NCBI GenBank assembly: GCA_015061985.1
Contig: SUVN01000008.1
Location: 1 to 64,000, forward strand
Length of the DNA: 64,000 nucleotides
Reading direction: 5' to 3'
DNA from: Akkermansiaceae bacterium
GTDB taxonomy: Bacteria; Verrucomicrobiota; Verrucomicrobiia; Verrucomicrobiales; Akkermansiaceae
The notes beneath the pieces are model-generated. The model made no database searches. It worked only from the letters and a program-made list of their open reading frames with translations, and was not told where the DNA came from. The position numbers were made by a program, and so were the translations under genes. Below, one piece after another: positions 39,972-48,291 of this stretch. How positions within the stretch are numbered: position 1 is the first letter of the stretch; every line of letters begins with the position of its first letter.

Positions 39972-41247
39972 CCTACGCGCAGCGTTGCAGCAACTGCAAC
40001 AGCTTCATCTGCTGCTGCCGTGGCTTCGCCGCCGCAGCAGGCGTGTGGCTTTTGCCCTGATTTCGCGCCGCTTAGCCGTCAACATCCTTTTATCCGTCAT
40101 AGGTGTAGAGCTGGCTGTGCTGGGAATCGGCCTCTCCCGGCGACTGGAACTGGCCAATGAGCAGGCTATGGCCGTCTCTCAGGCTCAGCTGGCCGTCATC
40201 GAAGCCCGCACCTTCTCAGAAGAGCATCTCAACCGGGGCTCCGTGGGCATCAACGCATCCGGCACGCAGAGCCCCACACCACAGGAGGAGGAGGATGCGC
40301 CGCCCCTGCGACCGCGAGACGTGGATACCATCCTGATGCAAGAGACGGACAGCGGACTGACTATCACGAGAGAAAGCGAACCTCAGCAGGTAGAAAACGC
40401 CACTGACCCGCTGTCCGGGCTGAATGAAGACGACCGGGAAGAGGTAGACCGTCTGTTACAGAAAGCAGTTGCAGCCATTACCGCCGGGGATATGAAGCTC
40501 GCCATCCTCTCTCTGGAGGAAGCAGGGCTGCTGGCGCCGGAACACCCCGCCATACTGTACTATTCCGGGTTGACCTATGATAAGCTGCAAAACCCGCTCA
40601 AGGCCCGCGATTTTTATACCCGAGTCTTTGCCATGCGCAACAACGCCGGCGTGTATTTCCGGCGGGCAGCCCGCCGTCTCACCTTTGGCTTCGAACAGGG
40701 TGGAGCCCTGCGCGGCAAACTCTCCTTCGGACCGCATCAGGTCAATCACACCTACGATGCCGAAACCGGCGAGCAGGTTCAGCTGTTGCTGCCCATTCTG
40801 CTTGCGCCCGGGGAAAGCATCAATGCCGATGATATTTACCTTTCCGTCCAGTTCTTTGACCTGGTAAACGGGCGCAAGATTGAGTTTTCACGTCTGGCAG
40901 AACCGAAATGGGTCTGGCAGAATGAGACACCTACCTGGAAAGACTGGGAGGAGCAACTGCTGGTGAGCTATTCCATCCCCCCGCTCTCGCAGGAGGAAAT
41001 GGATGCGTATGGCGACCTGAAATACTACGGGTTCACCGCCAAGCTGTACTACAAGGGCGAACCACTGGATTGCATCAGTTCCCCCTCGGCTCTCATCCTG
41101 CAGGAACAACGGCTCAACAGCCGCCGCCATGCACCCCGACAGCAGGAACAGATTCACGGGCTGTTCCCGGATGACGGGCTCATCCCCGAAGAAGCCACCC
41201 CGGTCTCCGATTATACAGACGACTTGTTACCCAATTTCAGTGAATGA
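39958..41247 (+). CDS. Membrane-anchored TPR-containing protein
   Basis: N-terminal TM (LAVNILLSVIGVELAVLGIGL); TPR-like AAITAGDMKLAILSLEEAGLLAPEHPAILYYSGLTYDKLQNPLKARDFY. Overlaps neighbouring genes. Confidence 0.65.
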   Translation: MKRPDLRAALQQLQQLHLLLPWLRRRSRRVAFALISRRLAVNILLSVIGVELAVLGIGLSRRLELANEQAMAVSQAQLAVIEARTFSEEHLNRGSVGINASGTQSPTPQEEEDAPPLRPRDVDTILMQETDSGLTITRESEPQQVENATDPLSGLNEDDREEVDRLLQKAVAAITAGDMKLAILSLEEAGLLAPEHPAILYYSGLTYDKLQNPLKARDFYTRVFAMRNNAGVYFRRAARRLTFGFEQGGALRGKLSFGPHQVNHTYDAETGEQVQLLLPILLAPGESINADDIYLSVQFFDLVNGRKIEFSRLAEPKWVWQNETPTWKDWEEQLLVSYSIPPLSQEEMDAYGDLKYYGFTAKLYYKGEPLDCISSPSALILQEQRLNSRRHAPRQQEQIHGLFPDDGLIPEEATPVSDYTDDLLPNFSE

Positions 41248-42620
41248 CCCCGCTTTTCCCCCAGCTCCCGCACAATCTGGGCGGCTATACCCTCACGCGA
41301 TTCCTATCAGCGAATGAGGAAGCGGAGCAGTATGAAGCCACACAGGCCAGAGTCAGCCGCGCGGTTGTGCTTCAGCTCCTGCGCCCCGGTACGGAGCGCG
41401 AGCGGGAAGCAGCATTCCTCAATCGGGCTCGCACGTGCGCCGCCACGGAAGAACTACCGCACGTAGCCCGTGTAGCCGAATCACTGCGAGCGGACGGGAT
41501 ATGGTTTCTGGCTCAGGAACGGCCTTCCGGTTATTCCCTGTCCGACCTGCAACTGCTGGGTCACATGCTGACTGCTCCTCAAGTCTGCCGTATCATTGAA
41601 GCCGCCGCAGAACTGTATGCACTCTGCGAGGCATCTTCGCTGCACGCCGGTGCGCTGAGCCCGGCTGAAATATATCTGAATGCCGACAACGTTGTGCGCT
41701 TCCTCTCCCCGCTGGCTCACGAGGAGGCATCCCCCACCGCCCTCCGCCGTGCGCTGGCATCTGCCATCGCCCCCATGCGCCCCGTGGGCGTGGACGGGGA
41801 GCACCGCATCATGAGCATTCTGCAATGGCTCACAGACGGACATGAAGACGGCAGCCCGGTGGATTGGGCAACATTCCGCGAGACCTGTCTCACCATCCGG
41901 CAACAGATGGAAGGGATGACCGTGGCACAGCCAGAAGCCCCCGTACAATTACACGAGGCTCGCTCCCGCCGCAAACTCCACCGCACCAAACGAACCGTCA
42001 CAAGAGTCATCGGGCTATCTGCCGCTGCTATCCTGACCGTCTGCGGATTGGGGGCAGTCGGGCTCCTCTTCCCCATGGGAGAGCAGGTAGTCTTACCGGC
42101 AGCCCATGAAGGCTTCCTGGCCTGCAAACGCCATGGCATCACCCAGCGCATCATGCTGCAGCCGGTCAGCATTGCAGAATATGAACAATTCCTGCTGGCG
42201 CTGGAAGAAATGCCGGAAGAGCAACGCCTCGCCATCAACAAAGATGTGCCGAGCGACTATGCTGACCATATACCGGATGAGTGGGAGCAAATCTACGCAG
42301 CTGCCGAGCAAACGGAAAACGGCAAGCAAGCGCCCATGACGCATGTCAACTACTGGGATGCACTCGCCTATGCCCGTTACATCGGCGGCGGTGCAGGTCT
42401 GCCGGATGCAGCCCAACTTCAGGCAGCTCAACAGAACGGCGGCCACTCCCCCCTGCTGGAATGGTCTGCCACGACCACCGGAGAGAACCCGCTCGGGCTG
42501 TACCCGGAAGATACCCCCCTGCTCATCGACATGGCGGCAGAGGCGCGTCCCTGTCCGGCAGGTGATATCGGCATGCGCTTGCCCCGCATCGGTTTTCGCC
42601 TCATTTTTCCCACTTCTTAA
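41244..42620 (+). CDS. Pseudokinase - TM - formylglycine-generating-enzyme-like (SUMF1-like) fusion
   Basis: Kinase-like LGGYTLTRFLSANEEAEQYEATQARVSRAVVLQLL and LHAGALSPAEIYLNADNVVRFLSP; TM; MTHVNYWDALAYARYIGGGAGLPDAAQLQAAQQ...IGFRLIFP. Confidence 0.6.
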   Translation: MTPLFPQLPHNLGGYTLTRFLSANEEAEQYEATQARVSRAVVLQLLRPGTEREREAAFLNRARTCAATEELPHVARVAESLRADGIWFLAQERPSGYSLSDLQLLGHMLTAPQVCRIIEAAAELYALCEASSLHAGALSPAEIYLNADNVVRFLSPLAHEEASPTALRRALASAIAPMRPVGVDGEHRIMSILQWLTDGHEDGSPVDWATFRETCLTIRQQMEGMTVAQPEAPVQLHEARSRRKLHRTKRTVTRVIGLSAAAILTVCGLGAVGLLFPMGEQVVLPAAHEGFLACKRHGITQRIMLQPVSIAEYEQFLLALEEMPEEQRLAINKDVPSDYADHIPDEWEQIYAAAEQTENGKQAPMTHVNYWDALAYARYIGGGAGLPDAAQLQAAQQNGGHSPLLEWSATTTGENPLGLYPEDTPLLIDMAAEARPCPAGDIGMRLPRIGFRLIFPTS

Positions 42621-42647
42621 TACACCATACCCCCCAACCATATCATT

Positions 42648-43490
42648 ATGAAATACATCATCAAACTGATTATCGTGCTGAGCTGCCTGCTGACAGTCAT
42701 GCCTGCTGCGGCTCAGGTAGAACTGCGGCTGCAGCCCATCCGGCGTGATTTCATCGTGGGCGAAAGCGTGGCGCTCAAGCTCACCGTAGTCAATCACACC
42801 GATGCCACCATCTCGCTGACCAATGTACCCGGGCGGCCCTGGCTCAACTTCATGGTCGGGCATCGCGGGCAGGATGGCCCCATTGCACCGATTGCCAGCC
42901 CTCGTTTCCCGAATCTGAAACTGACGCCCGGTTCCACCCGTGCTTTTCAGGTAGAACTGGGCGAGTTCTATCGCCTGCAGACCGATGGTTCCTACTGGTG
43001 TGTGGCCACCATCCGCATGCCGGACGGCCAAACCACCTACAGCTCCAACAGGGCACTTTTCATCATGACGAACGGCGGCGAAGTGCGCGCTTTCAATATT
43101 CAGGCTCGCGGCAAACGCCTGCGCACCAGCCTGCGGCTTGCCCGCATTGACAATCAGGACAGCCTGTTCGGTCAGGTGCGGGATGCCGATACGAAGCGTA
43201 TCGTCGGTGCCTGCTATCTGGGGCGTTACCTGAACTTCATGCAACCACGCGTCCTGCTGGATGCCGCGCAGAACATGCACGTGCTCTGCCAATCCTCTGC
43301 TGAGTTTTACACCTACTCCATCATGGATACCAACGGCAAGTGTGCCCAGCGCAAGGTGTACCGCCGCACGGGCGGTCCCGTTGACCTCATCAGCACCGGA
43401 CGCGGTGTGCAGGTCGTGGGGCTCATTCCCTACGTCAAGCCCAAGCCCGGAGAAGAAGGCATGCGCCGCGTGTCGGAGCGTCCGCAATAA
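42648..43490 (+). CDS. Hypothetical secreted protein, Ig-like/uncharacterised beta domain
   Basis: Signal peptide MKYIIKLIIVLSCLLTVMPAAAQ; VELRLQPIRRDFIVGESVALKLTVVNHTDATISLTN. Confidence 0.6.
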   Translation: MKYIIKLIIVLSCLLTVMPAAAQVELRLQPIRRDFIVGESVALKLTVVNHTDATISLTNVPGRPWLNFMVGHRGQDGPIAPIASPRFPNLKLTPGSTRAFQVELGEFYRLQTDGSYWCVATIRMPDGQTTYSSNRALFIMTNGGEVRAFNIQARGKRLRTSLRLARIDNQDSLFGQVRDADTKRIVGACYLGRYLNFMQPRVLLDAAQNMHVLCQSSAEFYTYSIMDTNGKCAQRKVYRRTGGPVDLISTGRGVQVVGLIPYVKPKPGEEGMRRVSERPQ

Positions 43491-43514
43491 CCACAAGCAC
43501 ATTCATCATTCACC

Positions 43515-44933
43515 ATGTCTGTTCCAACAGTTGCCATCGTAGGCCGCCCCAACGTGGGCAAATCCGCCATCTTCAACCGCATGGTCGGTCGGCGCATCGC
43601 CATCGTGCATGACCAACCCGGTGTCACCCGCGACCGTCTCAGCGCACCCTGCCGCATCACGGATTACGAAGCCCTGCTGGTGGATACCGGCGGTATCGGC
43701 TCCACGCTGGATGACGGCTTTGCCGCCCAAGTGGCAAGAGAGGCAGATATCGCCCTCAATGCCGCAGACCTCATCATGTTCGTCTGCGACTGCCGCGACC
43801 ACCTGACCCCCATCGACAAAAACATCGCCACCATGCTGCACAAGAGCGATATCCCCGTGCTGCTGGTGCTCAACAAGGCTGATACGGACAAGCAGGAGCT
43901 CAACCTGGGCGAGTTCACTGAGCTGGGCTTCACGGACTACGTGTTCACCTCCGCTGCACACGGGCGTGGCTTCCACGAACTGGCCACCAAATTGAACCGC
44001 AGACTCAAGGAACTGGGTGCCAGCCCCATGCAGGCAGAGGCAGACCCCACAGCCACCCCGGAAGAAGAGCCCGACCGCGAAGAAGTGACCGCCGACTCCC
44101 CCATCCGCATGGCTATCGTCGGCCGCCCGAATGCCGGCAAATCCTCACTGGTCAACGCCATCCTGCAAGATAAGCGCACCATCGTTTCCGATGTAGCCGG
44201 CACCACGCGTGATGCCATCGACATCCCCTACACCCACGGCGATAAAAACTATGTGCTGATTGATACCGCCGGGATGCGTCCCCGCTCCAAGCGGGACACC
44301 TCCGTGGAGGTATTCTCTGCCATGCGCAGCGAGAAGGCCATCCGCCGCTCCGATATCTGCCTGCTGGTCATCGACCTCTCCGTCGGCGTCACCCAGCAGG
44401 ACCGGCGCATCGGCTCCATCATCGCCCAGGAATGCAAGCCCTGCATTGTGGTGGTCAACAAGTTCGACCTGTACTGCCCGGATGCCCCGCTTTCTGCCCG
44501 CAAGGAAGCCGCCAAGGAACATGTGAAAGAGAACCTCTTTTTCCTGGACTACGCCCCGGTGGTCATTGTCTCCGCCAAGGAAGGACGAGGGCTGGAACAC
44601 ATCTTCAAGGCGCTGGCGCGCGTACAGAAATGCTCGCTGAACATGCCGGGCACCGGGGAGCTCAACCGCCTGCTCCAGCGCGCCATGGAGGTAAACCCAC
44701 CCGGGCAGCACCGCACGCTCAAAAAGCGGCTCAAGCTCTTCTACGCCACCGCGGCTGTGAACGAGAAATACACCACTATCCCGGTACCGACCTATGTTCT
44801 TTTCGTGAACGACAAGCGCCTGCTGGCAGACAGCTATGCCCAGTTCCTGCGCAACACCATCCGCTCCCGTATCAACGCAGAGGGTATCCCCATCGTTCTC
44901 TCCCCCCGTTCCCGTGTGCGCCATACAGACTGA
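43515..44933 (+). CDS. der: GTPase Der (EngA)
   Basis: Two G domains: VAIVGRPNVGKSAIFNRM and MAIVGRPNAGKSSLVNAIL; VNKFD; KH-like C-terminus. Confidence 0.96.
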   Translation: MSVPTVAIVGRPNVGKSAIFNRMVGRRIAIVHDQPGVTRDRLSAPCRITDYEALLVDTGGIGSTLDDGFAAQVAREADIALNAADLIMFVCDCRDHLTPIDKNIATMLHKSDIPVLLVLNKADTDKQELNLGEFTELGFTDYVFTSAAHGRGFHELATKLNRRLKELGASPMQAEADPTATPEEEPDREEVTADSPIRMAIVGRPNAGKSSLVNAILQDKRTIVSDVAGTTRDAIDIPYTHGDKNYVLIDTAGMRPRSKRDTSVEVFSAMRSEKAIRRSDICLLVIDLSVGVTQQDRRIGSIIAQECKPCIVVVNKFDLYCPDAPLSARKEAAKEHVKENLFFLDYAPVVIVSAKEGRGLEHIFKALARVQKCSLNMPGTGELNRLLQRAMEVNPPGQHRTLKKRLKLFYATAAVNEKYTTIPVPTYVLFVNDKRLLADSYAQFLRNTIRSRINAEGIPIVLSPRSRVRHTD

Positions 44934-44951
44934 GCACACACCTCAAATTTC

Positions 44952-44986
44952 AACCGGGCATCTCCATGAAGGGGATGCCCGGTTTT
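44952..44986. terminator. Bidirectional terminator between der and folD
   Basis: AACCGGGCATC...GATGCCCGGTT then TTGTATT. Confidence 0.75.
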
Positions 44987-45010
44987 GTATTAAAGAAGTA
45001 CAAGGATTAT

Positions 45011-45892
45011 TTATTTCGCAACCTGCTGGCGGCAGGCTTTCACGGTATTGGCCATGAGCATGGCAATCGTCATGGGACCCACACCGCCGGGCACGGGAGT
45101 AATGGCGCTGCAGGAGTCCTTCACAGCCTCAAAATCCACATCTCCCACGATACGATAGCCACGGGGCCGCGTGGCATCCTCGATACGGTTGATACCCACA
45201 TCCAGCACCACAGCGCCGGGTTTCACATAATCGGACTTCACCATCTCCGGGCGACCAACGGCCGCCACAAGGATATCTGCCGTGCGGCACAGACCGGGCA
45301 AATCAGCCGTGCGAGAATGCGCAATGGTGACGGTGGCGTTAGCCTTCTTGCTGATGAGCAGGTTGGCCATGGGCTTGCCCACAATCATGCTGCGGCCAAT
45401 CACAACAGCATGCTTACCCGCAGTGGGGATACCATAGGCGGCCAGCAGCTCCATGCACCCCAGAGGGGTACACGGCACAAAGCCGGTCTCATCCTCCAGC
45501 ACCAGCTTGGCCACGTTGGCAGGGTGGAAGCCATCCACATCCTTACGCGGGTCAATATTGAGAATAACGGCTTCCTCATCAATGTGAGGCGGGGGCGGGC
45601 TCTGCACCAGAATACCGTGAATGCGGTCATCGGCATTCAGCCGGTGAATGAGCTGCACCAGCTCCTCCTGAGTCGTCTCTGCCGGAAGAGCCCATTTCTG
45701 AGAATAGATACCCAGCTCCGCACAGGCCTTCACCTTGGAACCAACGTAGACCTGAGAGGCGGGGTCCTCGCCCACCAGCACTACGGCCAGACCGGGTGTG
45801 TGCCCGGCGGCCTTCAACTCTTCGATTTCCTTCACCAGACGGGCGCGCACATCAGCCGCCACCTTCTTACCATCTATCAGAGTGGGTGTCAT
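45011..45892 (-). CDS. folD: Methylenetetrahydrofolate dehydrogenase/cyclohydrolase
   Basis: [63 protein letters not shown]. Confidence 0.96.
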   Translation of the reverse strand: MTPTLIDGKKVAADVRARLVKEIEELKAAGHTPGLAVVLVGEDPASQVYVGSKVKACAELGIYSQKWALPAETTQEELVQLIHRLNADDRIHGILVQSPPPPHIDEEAVILNIDPRKDVDGFHPANVAKLVLEDETGFVPCTPLGCMELLAAYGIPTAGKHAVVIGRSMIVGKPMANLLISKKANATVTIAHSRTADLPGLCRTADILVAAVGRPEMVKSDYVKPGAVVLDVGINRIEDATRPRGYRIVGDVDFEAVKDSCSAITPVPGGVGPMTIAMLMANTVKACRQQVAK

Positions 45893-46587
45893 TTCTTTGT
45901 ATCTTCTATAGGTTCAAAATCCGGGCGGCCGTATGCCATCATTCCATCCAGACGGGTGCAGTATTCCTTAATCTGTTCGTCCGTCACATTCTGGGGGATA
46001 TACAGAGGCTCTCCCCAGCGAATGGTCACTTTGGAAAAGGGCTTCGGTATCACAAATCCATCCCACGCCTTGTTGATGCGCCAGCAATGGGGAATATCAA
46101 TACCCAGCGGGATGATAGGCAAACCGCTGACGGCTGCCAGCTTAATAACACCGGGATGGCAGCGGTAGCGAGGTCCCTTGGGGCCATCCGGGGTAATACA
46201 CATGCTGTACCCGGACTTGAGTTCTTTCACCATATCCAGGAAACCGGCCACTCCGCGTCTGCCGCTGGAACCGCGAACAGCACGCATGCCATAGTCCTCT
46301 GCCACGGTGGCAAGCATAGCGCCGTCCTTGCTGGCGCTGGTCAGCATGCTCATCTGAACCGTTCCCTTGAGTACATATTTGTAGAAATAACAGGGAACAA
46401 AAGTTCGGTTATGCCAGAGCGATACAATGACCGGCTTGCTACCCATTGGTTTTGCCGTTTCTGTCTCATCGCAACAGACCACACGCTTCCGCAGCGTAAA
46501 GCAGATAGAGCTTATAAAAAACCAGATGATATGCCCCAACGGACGAGACCACCATTTGGAACGCAACTCGTGATTTCTGGTACTCAT
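45889..46587 (-). CDS. Lysophospholipid acyltransferase-like (DUF374 family)
   Basis: [83 protein letters not shown]. Confidence 0.85.
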   Translation of the reverse strand: MSTRNHELRSKWWSRPLGHIIWFFISSICFTLRKRVVCCDETETAKPMGSKPVIVSLWHNRTFVPCYFYKYVLKGTVQMSMLTSASKDGAMLATVAEDYGMRAVRGSSGRRGVAGFLDMVKELKSGYSMCITPDGPKGPRYRCHPGVIKLAAVSGLPIIPLGIDIPHCWRINKAWDGFVIPKPFSKVTIRWGEPLYIPQNVTDEQIKEYCTRLDGMMAYGRPDFEPIEDTKK

Positions 46588-46602
46588 GGCAATGAAATGC
46601 TA

Positions 46603-48273
46603 TCAAAACGGGGAAAGAGGTTCAAAAGGATTATCTGACGGCTCAGCAAAGGGATCTGCCCCCACATCTTCCAGCCCCGGTTTCTTTGAGGGCTCGCCGC
46701 CATCCAAATCTTGCAGCTTCATCTGCTCACTGAGTTTGTTCACGTCCAGCGTGTCAAATTTCAACCGCTCCGGGCGGGATTTACGCGCCTCTACCGCCAG
46801 GGCCTCAATATCGGCCATATTATCATCAGGCTGATTGGCAAACCCTCTCAGCACAGTAGGCAACCAGGTCCACTCACCCTTGTTCTCAAAAATAGGATCA
46901 GGAGCACCGTCTGTGTATTCCGCACGGGTCAGAATCCCGGGCAATCCGTACGTCAGCGTACCGGAGAGCTCATTGGCGGCATTAATGGTAATCTTGCCTT
47001 TCAGCGCCAGAGAATCACGGGTGACTACGCGGTTTTCAGACAACTCCAGAGACACATCCTCCCCCTCAGTCATCAGCCTGACCGTACCCATTTCCACCGT
47101 AGGCGGCAGATATTGGCGGCGCTTCAGGGGTTCTATATGCTCCAGCATAGCCGTAATAGCCGGGAATGACGTCACCATGATTTTTTCCAACTCAAAATCA
47201 CCGGAAAACACGGGGCCGGCCTCCGTAAAAGCCACGCGGGAAGGCAACTCATCCGATTTGCGATTGGAGGTACGTGCCGTGAAGAAAGTTTCAAACCGCC
47301 CACCGGTAAAATCAGCAAACGGCATGTTTACTGCGCGCAGTTGGAGAGCACCATCCAGCGGCTCACCATTCGCAATACGATGCCTCATCGCAAGCGAGCT
47401 GCGCGGTTGCTGCGTCTCATCCGTCGGCATTTCAACAGACCCCGAGATGTACAAATCCTCTATGCCGATCGGTGAAAGGTGAACCTTCGTTTCCGTCAGG
47501 TATATCGTCTGCCAGTTCTTTACCATCAGAGTACCCTGGGCGCAGGATATCACGCAATTATCGCGCCCGCTTCGCGGATAATAAAGGTGAGCTTTGCCAT
47601 TCCTGAGCTGCAACCGGGAGAATTCCCCTCTGCCCCAGCTGACGGAGAAGTCATCGCACTCCATGCGATCAAACTTCCACACGGGTTTTCCATTAAGCAC
47701 AGGCATCTGCATCTGCCTGGCCTCCGGCCTCAGAATAAAATTGGCTCGCTTGATTTTCAGCACACCGGACTGAGCAATTTCACGGAAAAATGACTCCGCG
47801 CTCAGTTCAGCAGACAAGTCGTGGAGCTCCACCTGCTCCAGCAGGCAATCATCCGGAAACTCTGCCACTATCGAGCTGATATGCAGCGTTGTTCCGCTGA
47901 TACCGGTGCCTACCACCCGGACAGACTCCGCTCCCCAGGCTTTCCTGAACTCATCTACACGCGACTGCAGATAACTCTCGCCGCTCATGACGGCCATCCG
48001 ATAGAAGAAGAAAGCGGATACGACACACAACGCTAAGAACGCAATAGAGATAAAAGCAACCAAATGCTTGCGGCTACGCTTGCGGATATCTTTCTCCGTC
48101 ATCATCACCCGGCGCTTCTTCGTCACACGGATAACCTTTGTACCATCCGGCCTGACAACAACTTCCCGTCTTTTGGCCTGTGAGGGTTTTTCTTCGTTAA
48201 TCCGGCGGATAATATCACGCACCTGAGTCTGACTCTCGTCCTCGCTATCGTACTTATCGTCGTTTTTTGCCAT
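46603..48273 (-). CDS. AsmA-like membrane-anchored protein
   Basis: Single N-terminal TM then a long beta-rich body with repeated LKIKRANFIL/LQLRNGKAHLYY patterns; 18 nt after the secretin paralog. Confidence 0.5.
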   Translation of the reverse strand: MAKNDDKYDSEDESQTQVRDIIRRINEEKPSQAKRREVVVRPDGTKVIRVTKKRRVMMTEKDIRKRSRKHLVAFISIAFLALCVVSAFFFYRMAVMSGESYLQSRVDEFRKAWGAESVRVVGTGISGTTLHISSIVAEFPDDCLLEQVELHDLSAELSAESFFREIAQSGVLKIKRANFILRPEARQMQMPVLNGKPVWKFDRMECDDFSVSWGRGEFSRLQLRNGKAHLYYPRSGRDNCVISCAQGTLMVKNWQTIYLTETKVHLSPIGIEDLYISGSVEMPTDETQQPRSSLAMRHRIANGEPLDGALQLRAVNMPFADFTGGRFETFFTARTSNRKSDELPSRVAFTEAGPVFSGDFELEKIMVTSFPAITAMLEHIEPLKRRQYLPPTVEMGTVRLMTEGEDVSLELSENRVVTRDSLALKGKITINAANELSGTLTYGLPGILTRAEYTDGAPDPIFENKGEWTWLPTVLRGFANQPDDNMADIEALAVEARKSRPERLKFDTLDVNKLSEQMKLQDLDGGEPSKKPGLEDVGADPFAEPSDNPFEPLSPF

Positions 48274-48291
48274 GTATCTCTTTCCTTTATA

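Noticed and set aside
42093-43502. 469-aa minus-strand ORF
   Set aside because: Antisense to the secreted protein and the end of the pseudokinase-FGE gene; those have a signal peptide, overlap coupling and domain motifs.
44432-46168. 578-aa plus-strand ORF
   Set aside because: Runs through the end of der, the terminator and antisense to folD; no coherent domain.
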